Of a stretch of DNA of 39,197 nt, positions 23,710-31,338 are shown in pieces. The first letter of the stretch is position 1. Every line of letters starts with the position of its first letter. The stretch spans positions 1 through 39,197 of the forward strand of contig CAYRZF010000010.1 in assembly GCA_964428805.1 (NCBI GenBank). The letters are read 5' to 3'. Made by a program: the position numbers and the translations under genes. Under the pieces are notes generated by a model. The model did not search any database. It was not told the DNA's origin and worked only from the letters and a program-made list of their open reading frames with translations. Source of the stretch: CAYRZF01 sp964428805 (GTDB lineage: Bacteria; Methylomirabilota; Methylomirabilia; Rokubacteriales; CSP1-6).

Positions 23710-24665
23710 TCAGCCTCGACGACGTCCGCGCGGCCGCCGGTCGCCTCCGCGACCGCATCCACCGGACCCCTGTCCTCACCTGTCGGTCCTTCGACGAGGC
23801 GACGCGCTATTCGGTCTTCTTCAAGTGCGAGAACCTCCAGCGAGCCGGCTCGTTCAAGATCCGTGGTGCGCTGAACAAGCTTCTCACCCTCTCGGAGAGC
23901 GAGCGTGCCCGTGGGGTCGTGGCCTTCTCGTCGGGGAACCACGCCCAGGGGGTGGCGCTGGCCGCACGGATGGTCGGGACCTCAGCGGTCATCGTCATGC
24001 CGAGCGATGCGCCCCGGCTGAAGCTGGCGGCGACCCGTGGCTACGGCGCCGAGGTCGTCCTGTATGATCGCCGGACCGAGGATCGGGAAGCCATTGCCCG
24101 TCGCCTCGTCGCCGAGTCCGGCCGGGTGCTGGTGCCGCCCTACGACGATCCCGCGATCATGGCCGGCCAGGGCACGGCGGCGCTGGAACTCCTGGAGGAC
24201 GTCCCCGTGCTCGACGCGCTGTTGACGCCCGTCGGGGGTGGCGGACTCATGGCCGGCTGTAGCACGGTAGCCAAAGCGGTTGATCGGGCCACGCGGCTGT
24301 TCGGTGTTGAGGCCGACACCGCGAACGATACCTGGCTCTCCATGCAGAAGGGGGAACGGGTCACGATCCCACTGCCGCCCACCATCGCCGACGGGATCCG
24401 GAACCTCAGCCCGGGCGAGCTGACGTTTCCCATCCTCCAGAAAAATCTCGAGGGGATCCTGCTCGTCTCGGACGAGGAAATTATCCAGGCGCTCAGGTTC
24501 CTCCTGTTGCGCGCTAAACTCCTGGTGGAGCCGACGGGGGCGGTGCCCGCGGCCGCGCTGCTCGCGGGGAAGCTCCCGCTGCCCAAAGGGGCGCGCGTCG
24601 GCGTGGTCCTCTCCGGCGGCAACGTGGACCCGGGGGCGCTGGCCGGGATCCTCGCGGAGGCGTGA
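23706..24665 (+). CDS. PLP-dependent threonine/serine dehydratase
   Basis: 319 residues, fold type II PLP enzyme without a C-terminal ACT domain, as in catabolic dehydratases. The PLP lysine is in RAGSFKIRGALNKL. SSGNHAQGVALAA, the phosphate loop TPVGGGGLMAGC and VLSGGNVDPG follow. It would deaminate threonine or serine to the 2-oxo acid (serine racemase is a related alternative). GTG 23706 overlaps the TGA of the CoA transferase. Confidence 0.92.
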   Translation: MISLDDVRAAAGRLRDRIHRTPVLTCRSFDEATRYSVFFKCENLQRAGSFKIRGALNKLLTLSESERARGVVAFSSGNHAQGVALAARMVGTSAVIVMPSDAPRLKLAATRGYGAEVVLYDRRTEDREAIARRLVAESGRVLVPPYDDPAIMAGQGTAALELLEDVPVLDALLTPVGGGGLMAGCSTVAKAVDRATRLFGVEADTANDTWLSMQKGERVTIPLPPTIADGIRNLSPGELTFPILQKNLEGILLVSDEEIIQALRFLLLRAKLLVEPTGAVPAAALLAGKLPLPKGARVGVVLSGGNVDPGALAGILAEA

Positions 24666-24713
24666 CCCCTGATCCGACCTCTCCCCCCCGGGGAGAGGAG
24701 AAGAGGTGAGGGG
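24666..24713. repeat. Palindromic repeat, copy 4 (REP-like), convergent junction
   Basis: It begins the base after the dehydratase stop (24665) and ends 7 bases before the convergent LLM-gene stop. The left arm is degenerate (CCCCTGATCCGACCTCTCCC), the right arm typical (GGGGAGAGGAGAAGAGGTGA). Confidence 0.8.
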
Positions 24714-24720
24714 CGTTGAA

Positions 24721-25664
24721 CTAGCGCCCGTGGAAGGCGGGGATGATCTGCTCGGCGAGGCGCTGGAGTTGGTCGAGCATCTGCTCGGGCGGACAGAGCG
24801 GGCGGAGGATGAACTTGGAGCCGCGCCTCCCTCGACGTACTGCTCGCTGTTGCGCGCGATGACCTCAGGAGGCCCGAAGGTGCTCCGGGCCAGGGTCGCC
24901 TCGTCCACGCGGTTCCTCGGGATGTAAGGGTCCGCCAGTTTCAGCGCAGCCTGATGGGAGTCGGCGAGCGCATAGTTGATGAGCGCCCCGAAATGATCGC
25001 CTGGCACTTCTCGCTGGTTTTCGCGAGCGCGACGCTGCACCGACTCGACACCCCGCCTGAACTCCTCCGGCGTAATGAACGACGGCAGCCAGCCATCCCC
25101 CAGCCTGCCGGCGCGGCGCATCGCCGCCTCGCTCTTTCCACCGATCCAGATCGGCGGCGGTTTCTGGACCGGCTTCGGAAGGATCGTGATGCGGTCGAGC
25201 CGGTAGAATTCGCCCTGGAACGTGACCTCGTCCTCCAGCCAGAGGCGGCGGATGATCTGAATGGCCTCGTCGGTCCGGCGGCCGCGTCCCGTGAACGGCA
25301 CTCCCGAGGCCTCGAACCCCTCGGGGAGTTCCACGCCGACGCCCACCGTCGGAACGAGACGCCCGCCTGAAAGGTAATCAAGCGTGGCCAGTTCCTTGGC
25401 GGGCACGACGGGAGTGCGATAGGGAAGGACCAGCACGCTCGGGCCGAACTTGAGGCGCGAGGTACGCGCGGCGATGGCGGAAAGCGTGGTCATCACCTCG
25501 GGGACGGGGATCGAGGAAGACAGGCGGTCGGAGAGCCAGATCGAGTCAATGGGGCTTCTCTCGCAGAGATCCGTCAACTCCCATAGGAACGCAGCGCCCC
25601 CGTGTCCCGCCGGCCACGGTCCCGGCATGATCCCGATCCGATACTTGATCTTCACGGGCGGCAT
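24721..25664 (-). CDS. LLM-class flavin-dependent oxidoreductase, frameshifted near the 3' end
   Basis: F420/FMN luciferase-like monooxygenase: RIGIMPGPWPAGHGG, SPIDSIWLSDRLSS, LKFGPSVLVLPYRTPVVPAK, ATLDYLSGGRLVPTVGVG, RRTDEAIQIIRRLW and PPIWIGGKSEAAMRRAGRLG. After EQYVEGGA the frame breaks near 24820-24824. In the next frame SKFILRPLCPPEQMLDQLQR continues to TAG at 24721, giving the normal length of about 314 residues. One missing G in a G-rich run explains it, by mutation or sequencing error. Unshifted, the frame runs on to 23982 as meaningless antisense of the dehydratase. ATG 25664 (MPPVKIKYRIG) fits the family start; a TTG at 25724 is less likely. Confidence 0.82.
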
Positions 25665-25829
25665 GGTAGCAAAAATCTGAACTAGAGGCCTCGGTCTGTG
25701 GATCGCGCTCCTCAAACTAGGCAAGTTGCTTCACAGAGTGAGTACGGAAGGTAAGAGTGCGACTGTCCATCTGGCCGTGTTCATTATCTTGCTAAGGTGG
25801 CACAGGAGATGCGGCATGGTGGGGAGGTT

Positions 25830-26135
25830 ATGGTTTGCTACCTGCTAATTGTTGCGCGGAACCAGCCCGACCTTTGGTACCGTCTAAAGCAGGATTTTTC
25901 CGGGGACGAGAAAGTCGAGGTGCTCCTGGATCGGCGGGGGGGGGAGCGGCGGCGGCACGTCCAGGCACATGAGCCGGAACGCCGCCGGCAGCCGGGCATC
26001 GACAATGATCTCAGCTTCCGCGGGCTGGTGATGATGCGCAAACGCCAAGTGGAGGCCCTGGGTGTCTTGCCCAGCCCCGGCGGGCACTCTTCCCCGCTTT
26101 TTGACGCCCTGGCGCCGAGTTGTGGACCTCCGTGA
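25830..26135 (+). CDS. Small Arg-rich protein, DRRxGERR/HEPERRR domain copy B
   Basis: 101 residues paralogous to copies A and C. It has YLLIVARNQPDLW, FSGDEKVEVLLDRRGGERRR and VQAHEPERRR, then a 5-residue deletion where the others read TDRR, then QPGIDNDL and a strand RGLVMMRK. The C-terminal ~30 residues are Pro/Ser-rich and unrelated to the others. The start was chosen by alignment with copy C (MARYLLIVA); GGGGAGG is only 2 bases before this ATG, so starts at 25797 or 25809 remain possible. It is located between the inverted LLM gene and pckG. Confidence 0.7.
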   Translation: MVCYLLIVARNQPDLWYRLKQDFSGDEKVEVLLDRRGGERRRHVQAHEPERRRQPGIDNDLSFRGLVMMRKRQVEALGVLPSPGGHSSPLFDALAPSCGPP

Positions 26136-26234
26136 CCGGCTATTGAACCTCCTAGACTCCACCCAATTCCGACGACCTTGCTGTCCAGCCTTTGGTGAGA
26201 GGGGTTCCACCCGAGACACCGGAAGGAGATCGCA

Positions 26235-27977
26235 ATGAGCGTCACGAGTGTCGCCGAGAAGTGGGTAGACGAGGTCGCCGAGCTCACTCAGCCCGCCCGG
26301 GCCGTGTGGTGTGACGGCTCGAAGGGGGAGTACGACCGGCTCATCGACCAGATGTTGCAAGACGGCACCTTGCTCGCCTTGAACCAGCGCACCTATCCGA
26401 ATTGCTACCTGCACCGGAGCCACCCGAGCGACGTCGCGCGCACCGAGCACCTCACCTTCATATGTACCCGCTCCCGTGAGGAGGCAGGCCCCACCAACAA
26501 CTGGATGCCTCCCGCCGAGGCAAAGAACCGGGTGGGAGGACTCTTCCGTGGGAGCATGCGCGGGCGCACCATGTCCGTCATTCCCTACCTCATGGGGCCC
26601 GAAGGGTCGCCGTACAGCCGAGTCGGTGTAATGATCACCGACAGCGCCTACGTGGTCGCCAGCATGCACATTATGACGCGGGTGGGGCAGGCGGCGTTTC
26701 AACACATGCGTGATACCGAAGACTTCGTTGCCGGGCTCCACTCGCTGGGTGACCTCTCTCCGGAGCGACGCTTCATCCTGCACTTCCCGGAGGAACGCCT
26801 CATATGGAGCATCGGCTCCGGATATGGCGGAAACGCCTTGCTGGCCAAGAAGTGTCATGCGCTCCGCATCGCCTCGTGGCAAGCGCGGCAGGAAGGGTGG
26901 ATGGCCGAGCACATGCTGATCCTGGGGTTGGAGGACCCGGACGGTGAGGTGACCTACCTGGCGGCGGCCATGCCGAGCGCCTCCGGCAAGACCAATCTGG
27001 CGATGCTGGTGTCCAGCCTCCCGGGCTACCGGGTGTGGACGGTGGGGGACGACATCGCATGGATCCACGTTGACGCACGGGGGCAGCTCCGCGCTATCAA
27101 CCCCGAGCGAGGATTTTTCGGCGTGGTGCCTAACACGAGCGCGAAGACGAACCCGAACGGGGCCGCGATGGTCCAGTCAAATACCCTCTTCACCAACGTG
27201 GCGGTGACTCCGTCGGGGGAGCCCTGGTGGGAGGGGAATGGAAGCGAGCCGCCGGCCGGGCTCATGGACTGGCAGGGCAACCCCTGGCAGCCTGGCGGAC
27301 CTCCTGCCGCGCACCCCAATTCCCGGTTCACCGTCCTCGCCGAGCAGTGCCCGTCCATCGCCCCGAACTGGGAGGATCCTCAAGGGGTGCCCATCTCGGG
27401 CTTCATCTTCGGCTCGCGGAGTTCCCGCCTCGTGCCGCTGGTCTTCGAAGCCTTCGACTGGCAGCATGGCGTCTTCCTGGGCTCCGCAATGGGGACCGAG
27501 ACAACGGCCGCCGTCACCGGGAAGGTGGGAGTCGTACGCCGCGACCCCATGGCCATGCTCCCGTTCTGCGGCTATAACATGGCCGACTACTTCACCCACT
27601 GGGTGAACACCGGAACCCGGCTGGCCAAGGCCCCCAAGATCTTCCGCGTGAACTGGTTCCGCCGCGACGCCGAGGGACGGTTCCTCTGGCCCGGCTACGG
27701 GGAGAACGTCCGGATTTTGAAGTGGATCGTCGAGAGAATCCGCGCGACGGGCAGGGCCGTCGAAACCCCCATCGGGTACGTTCCCAGCCCCGGCGCCCTC
27801 GACCTCGACGGCGTTGATATCCCCTCGCTGAGGTTGGAGGAGGCGCTCAGCTGCGAAAAGGACGACTGGCTCCCCGCGCTCGAGAAACTCCGTGGCTTCT
27901 ACGGGCAGTTCGGCAAGCGGTTGCCGGCACCGATCTGGCAGGCATACCAGCAGACCGTGCGCCGGTTCACGGCATGA
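26235..27977 (+). CDS. pckG: Phosphoenolpyruvate carboxykinase (GTP)
   Basis: 580 residues, close to the usual ~600. Family blocks: LNQRTYPNCYLHRSHPSDVA, GLFRGSMRGRTMSVIPYLMG, MHIMTRVGQAA, SGYGGNALLAKKCHALRIAS, kinase loop AMPSASGKTNLAML, VGDDIAWIH, NPERGFFGVVPNTSAKTNP, WQHGVFLGSAMGTETTAA and PFCGYNMADYF. It interconverts oxaloacetate and PEP with GTP, the entry to gluconeogenesis. Unusual: the hallmark motif FPSACGKTN reads MPSASGKTN, with Ser250 in place of the hyper-reactive cysteine. GGAAGGAG precedes the ATG by 7 bases. No regulator adjoins it except the Arg-rich/receiver proteins on both sides. Confidence 0.95.
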   Translation: MSVTSVAEKWVDEVAELTQPARAVWCDGSKGEYDRLIDQMLQDGTLLALNQRTYPNCYLHRSHPSDVARTEHLTFICTRSREEAGPTNNWMPPAEAKNRVGGLFRGSMRGRTMSVIPYLMGPEGSPYSRVGVMITDSAYVVASMHIMTRVGQAAFQHMRDTEDFVAGLHSLGDLSPERRFILHFPEERLIWSIGSGYGGNALLAKKCHALRIASWQARQEGWMAEHMLILGLEDPDGEVTYLAAAMPSASGKTNLAMLVSSLPGYRVWTVGDDIAWIHVDARGQLRAINPERGFFGVVPNTSAKTNPNGAAMVQSNTLFTNVAVTPSGEPWWEGNGSEPPAGLMDWQGNPWQPGGPPAAHPNSRFTVLAEQCPSIAPNWEDPQGVPISGFIFGSRSSRLVPLVFEAFDWQHGVFLGSAMGTETTAAVTGKVGVVRRDPMAMLPFCGYNMADYFTHWVNTGTRLAKAPKIFRVNWFRRDAEGRFLWPGYGENVRILKWIVERIRATGRAVETPIGYVPSPGALDLDGVDIPSLRLEEALSCEKDDWLPALEKLRGFYGQFGKRLPAPIWQAYQQTVRRFTA

Positions 27978-28050
27978 TGACAGCGGGCGTCTGAGTAATC
28001 TCCGCACTCTCGTCCCGCAGACGGCGGGGGCTCCCTCGGCGCCCGTGGTC

Positions 28051-28079
28051 TTGACAGCCTTCAGGTAGCGGCATACATT
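28051..28079 (+). promoter_or_regulatory. Promoter for the receiver-domain gene
   Basis: TTGACA (28051-28056), 17-base spacer, TACATT (28074-28079): one of the best consensus promoters in the window. Transcription would start near 28086, about 50 bases before the ATG. Confidence 0.7.
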
Positions 28080-28135
28080 CACCGTCACAACCTAGCGCCC
28101 GACTCTCGGGGGGGCGCGGGCAAGTCAAAAACGAC

Positions 28136-28732
28136 ATGGCTCGATACCTGCTCATCGTGGCGCAAGCCCAGCTTAACCTCTGGAACTATTGGACGCGGTG
28201 GTTCGAAGGGGGCCGGGATGTTGAGGTGACCGTGGACCGGCGGCGGGGGGAGCGGCGAGGGCACGTTCAGCCACACGAGCCGGAACGTCGCCGGACCGAC
28301 CGTCGGTACCGGCCGGGCGTCGAGCGCGAACTCGGTTCCAGCGGGTTTGCGATCGTCCCCCAACGGCGACGCGTTCTCGTCGTCGAGGATCACGAGATAG
28401 TCCGTGACGCGGTGGCCATGATGCTGTACTTGGACCATTATGAGGTTGATACCGCCAGCAGTCGGGCGGAGGCGCTTCGCCTGCTCGAGCAGGTCTCCTA
28501 CGACGTCATCGTCAGCGACCTGGGAACACCCAACGTGGACGGGCCCATGTTCTACCGCGAGCTGAAACAGCGCCGACCGGATGCCGTCCAGCACCTGATC
28601 TTTATCACGGGACACGCCTACGGCCCAGAAGACGCGGGCTTTCTCGAGGAAACCGGAGTGCCGGTGCTGACCAAGCCGTTCACCCCAGAGGAGCTTCGAC
28701 AAGCCGTCCAGCGGGCGCTCGCGACACGGTGA
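28136..28732 (+). CDS. Response-regulator receiver protein with N-terminal DRRxGERR/HEPERRR domain (copy C)
   Basis: 198 residues. Residues 1-76 are the small Arg-rich domain (YLLIVAQAQLNLWNYWTRWF, VTVDRRRGERRG, PHEPERRRTDRR, SGFAIV). Directly after, a CheY-like receiver runs to the end: acidic pair VLVVEDHE, phospho-acceptor Asp in VIVSDLGTPNVDG, switch Thr in IFITGHAY, and Lys in VLTKPFTPEEL. No histidine kinase or output domain is attached, so the Arg-rich domain would be the only candidate effector. There is no clear Shine-Dalgarno. Confidence 0.9.
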   Translation: MARYLLIVAQAQLNLWNYWTRWFEGGRDVEVTVDRRRGERRGHVQPHEPERRRTDRRYRPGVERELGSSGFAIVPQRRRVLVVEDHEIVRDAVAMMLYLDHYEVDTASSRAEALRLLEQVSYDVIVSDLGTPNVDGPMFYRELKQRRPDAVQHLIFITGHAYGPEDAGFLEETGVPVLTKPFTPEELRQAVQRALATR

Positions 28733-28756
28733 GAGTCGGCGTCCGGAATTTTGCGT

Positions 28757-28785
28757 TTGACAGCCTCTGGACCCGGTGCTACAAA
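28757..28785 (+). promoter_or_regulatory. Promoter for the TetR gene
   Basis: TTGACA (28757-28762), 17-base spacer, TACAAA (28780-28785) with TGC just upstream (extended -10). It should start transcription near 28792, which excludes the ATG at 28789 and favours 28813. Confidence 0.65.
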
Positions 28786-28812
28786 TGAATGGCGATTCAG
28801 TCACCCCCTGCC

Positions 28813-29397
28813 ATGTCTGATCCGGACAAGCACCAGCAGATCATCGAGGCGGCGGTGCGAGTCTTCGCCCGCAACGGGTACTACAACTCGCGTGTAGCGG
28901 ACATCGCCAAGGAAGCCGGGATCGCCAGCGGGACGATCTATCTTTATTTCAAGACCAAGGACGAGATTCTGGTCACGCTGTTTCGGGAGAAGATGGCCGA
29001 CTTCGTCGCCCACCTCCGCAAGGCCATTGCAATCGAACCTGACGCCGTAGCCAGGCTGCGCCGCCTCATCGCGCTGCACTTCCAGCTCCTGGAAGAGGAT
29101 CCTGACCTCGCCGAGGTGGTGCAGGTGGAGCTGCGTCAGGGGCAGAAGTTCTTCCGCGGAGCCTCCGGCGTGGAAGTCAACGCGTATTTCTCGTTGATTG
29201 CTTCGGTTCTGGAGGAGGGGGTGGCCTCCGGCGTGTTCAGAGAGGATCTTCCGATCAAGTCGGTAACGAAGACCCTGTTCGGCGCCATGGATCAAATGGC
29301 TACGAGCTGGGTGCTGGGGAAACGGAACTACAAGCTTTCCGAGACCGCCGACGCCGTGGCGGAGATCTTCCTGAACGGTCTCGCCGCCAAGCCATAG
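28813..29397 (+). CDS. TetR-family regulator, fatty-acid type
   Basis: 194 residues. The N-terminal helix-turn-helix reads IIEAAVRVFARNGYYNSRVA, DIAKEAGIASGTIYLYFKTK and DEILVTLF. The C-terminal domain (FQLLEEDPDLAEVVQVELRQ, LFGAMDQMATSWVLGKRNY) resembles the FadR/YsiA-type acyl-CoA-responsive group. It precedes an enoyl-CoA hydratase and the storage-polymer genes, so it probably represses them and senses an acyl-CoA; that is inference. ATG 28789 would lie at or before the transcription start, hence 28813. Confidence 0.88.
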   Translation: MSDPDKHQQIIEAAVRVFARNGYYNSRVADIAKEAGIASGTIYLYFKTKDEILVTLFREKMADFVAHLRKAIAIEPDAVARLRRLIALHFQLLEEDPDLAEVVQVELRQGQKFFRGASGVEVNAYFSLIASVLEEGVASGVFREDLPIKSVTKTLFGAMDQMATSWVLGKRNYKLSETADAVAEIFLNGLAAKP

Positions 29398-29406
29398 GGG
29401 AATGTG

Positions 29407-30180
29407 ATGGGATCTTCCACGCTCATTCTCACCCGCGAGGAGTCGTACGCGATCATCACGCTGAACCGCCCGCCGGCGAACGCCATCAACGAACAGCTCA
29501 TGCGAGAGCTGGACGGCGCGCTGGCCGAACTGGAGAAAGACTCGACCGTCCTTTCGGTCATTGTCACGGGCGCAGGGGACCGGATCTTTTGTGGCGGCGC
29601 GGACCTCGGATCGGCCTTTTCGGGGGGAGATTTGGAGCAATCCATCAAGTTCGGGACGGGCGTGCTCCGCCGGATCGAGCGCTTTCCGAAACCCGTCATC
29701 GCGGCGGTCAACGGCCACGCGATGGGCGGCGGGTGCGAGATCGCCATAGCCTGCCATCTGCGGATCATGAAGGAGACCGCGCGCATTGGCCAGACCGAGT
29801 CGAACCTCGGCATCATCCCCGGCTACGGTGGGACTCAGCGCCTGCCGCGGCTCATCGGGCGGACGAAGGCGCTCGAGTTCCTGATCCTGGGAACCCAGAT
29901 ACCGGGGCCGGAGGCGCTCCAGCTCGGCCTGGTGAACAGGCTGTCGAAGGAAGGGGAGACTCTCAACGACGCCAAGGCGCTGGCCCGTCAGATTGCCATG
30001 CGGGCTCCCATCGCCACGCGCCTGATCCTTCAGGTGGTGGACGAGGGGCTCAACACCGACATTGATCATGGCCTCGAGGCGGAAATTCGGGCATTTCTTG
30101 AATCGCTCAGGACCGAAGACGCCACCGAGGGGATCCAGGCCTTCTTCCAGAAGCGCCCCGCTCAATTCACAGGGAAATAG
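29407..30180 (+). CDS. Enoyl-CoA hydratase/isomerase family protein
   Basis: 257 residues of the crotonase fold: ITLNRPPANAINEQLMREL, oxyanion-hole segments FCGGADLG and NGHAMGGGCEIAIACHLR, and ESNLGIIPGYGGTQRLPRLI. Both catalytic glutamates (GGGCE and TESNLG) are present, so hydratase activity is likely. It would hydrate trans-2-enoyl-CoA in beta-oxidation. ATG 29407 follows GGGGA; GTG 29404 is an alternative. Confidence 0.93.
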   Translation: MGSSTLILTREESYAIITLNRPPANAINEQLMRELDGALAELEKDSTVLSVIVTGAGDRIFCGGADLGSAFSGGDLEQSIKFGTGVLRRIERFPKPVIAAVNGHAMGGGCEIAIACHLRIMKETARIGQTESNLGIIPGYGGTQRLPRLIGRTKALEFLILGTQIPGPEALQLGLVNRLSKEGETLNDAKALARQIAMRAPIATRLILQVVDEGLNTDIDHGLEAEIRAFLESLRTEDATEGIQAFFQKRPAQFTGK

Positions 30181-30182
30181 CC

Positions 30183-30932
30183 GTGGACCTCGGGATCAAC
30201 GGAAAGACCGCGCTCGTGACGGGCGGGGCCCGGAATCTGGGCCGGGCTGATGCGCTGGTGCTGGCCCAGGAGGGGTGCGCTCTCGCGGTCCTGGACCTGA
30301 ACGGCGACGGCGCCCTGGAAACCGCCAAGGAGATCGTGGACAAGGGGGGCAAGGCCAGGGGCTACGCTTGCGACATCGCCGATCGCTCGCAGGTCAGGGC
30401 GGTCATCGCTCAGGCGCAGAAGGATCTCGGGCCGGTGGACATCTGCGTCAACAACGCCGCGATCGTGTTCACGCTGGCGCAGCTCAAGGACATGAAGGAC
30501 GAAGACTGGGATCTGAACATGAACGTGAATCTGACCGGCACGTACAACGTGACCAAAGCCGTGTTCCCCGGGATGAGGGAGCGTAAGTGGGGGCGGGTCA
30601 TCTGCATGGCCTCGATCGCGGGCCTCATGGGAGGCTTCGGACAGACCGCGTACTCGACGACCAAGATGGGAGTGGTCGGGTTCGCCCGCTCGGTGGCCCT
30701 CGAGGGCGCGCGCTACAACGTCACCTCCAACGTCATCGCCCCGGGTATCATCGGCCCCATGGCCAGGCTCTCGCCCATGTACGACCGGATCGCCAAGCGG
30801 GTCGCGATGCAGCGGGAGGGGGAGCCCGAGGACATCGCTCACGCCATTGCCTTCCTCTGCTCTGAGCGGGCGCGGTATATCACCGGCGCGGTCCTGACCG
30901 TGACGGGAGGCCTGGATCTGTTCACGTTCTGA
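30183..30932 (+). CDS. SDR-family oxidoreductase
   Basis: 249 residues. Nucleotide motif TALVTGGARNLGRADAL, ACDIADRSQV, CVNNAAIV, catalytic Ser in ICMASIAGLMGG, YSTTK (Tyr-x3-Lys), VIAPGIIGPMARLS and TGAVLTVTGGLDLF. It is close to FabG/3-hydroxyacyl-CoA dehydrogenase-type SDRs. GTG 30183 comes 2 bases after the hydratase stop, consistent with a step following hydration. The exact substrate is unknown. Confidence 0.9.
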   Translation: MDLGINGKTALVTGGARNLGRADALVLAQEGCALAVLDLNGDGALETAKEIVDKGGKARGYACDIADRSQVRAVIAQAQKDLGPVDICVNNAAIVFTLAQLKDMKDEDWDLNMNVNLTGTYNVTKAVFPGMRERKWGRVICMASIAGLMGGFGQTAYSTTKMGVVGFARSVALEGARYNVTSNVIAPGIIGPMARLSPMYDRIAKRVAMQREGEPEDIAHAIAFLCSERARYITGAVLTVTGGLDLFTF

Positions 30933-30958
30933 GCTCTCACGATAAGGAGGCTGTGCGC

Positions 30959-31279
30959 ATGCCGACAGTGAAGGAGACCTTCGACCTGATGCCGAGCCGC
31001 TTCAAGCCGGACAAGGCGGCCGGGGTCAACGCCGTCATCCAGTACGACATCACCGGCGAAGGCGCCGGCACCTGGAACGCGACGATCAAGGATGGAACGT
31101 GCGCCGTTGCGGCGGGGGCGGCGACGAACCCCAACCTGACGCTGACCATGTCCGGACAGGACTGGCTGGACATGCTGGCCGGGAAGGTCTCCGGCCAGAT
31201 GGCCTTCATGTCCGGCAAGCTGAAGCTGAAGGGAGACATGGGGTTGGCCATGAAGATCGGCGGCATGTTCAGTGTCTAG
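30959..31279 (+). CDS. SCP2 sterol-binding domain protein
   Basis: 106 residues covering a single SCP2 domain: ETFDLMPSRFKPDKAAGVNA, IQYDITGEGAGTWNATIKDG, NLTLTMSGQDWLDMLAGKVS, GQMAFMSGKLKLKGDMGLAM. SCP2 domains bind lipids or acyl-CoA in a hydrophobic tunnel. AAGGAGG lies 8 bases before ATG 30959, ruling out the GTG at 30953. It sits between acyl-CoA enzymes and PhaC, so an acyl carrier role toward polymer synthesis is a reasonable inference. Confidence 0.9.
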   Translation: MPTVKETFDLMPSRFKPDKAAGVNAVIQYDITGEGAGTWNATIKDGTCAVAAGAATNPNLTLTMSGQDWLDMLAGKVSGQMAFMSGKLKLKGDMGLAMKIGGMFSV

Positions 31280-31338
31280 GTCCCGTGGCGAGAGACTATT
31301 GCCGGTGGGCGCCCGCCCAAGCGCCAGGGGGTGCTCTG

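Noticed and set aside
27978..28050. Terminator hairpin after pckG
   Set aside because: A CGTCTG/CAGACG pairing exists but the loop is large and no T-tract follows.
28801..30165. 454-residue minus-strand open frame
   Set aside because: Antisense of TetR and enoyl-CoA hydratase; no recognisable family.
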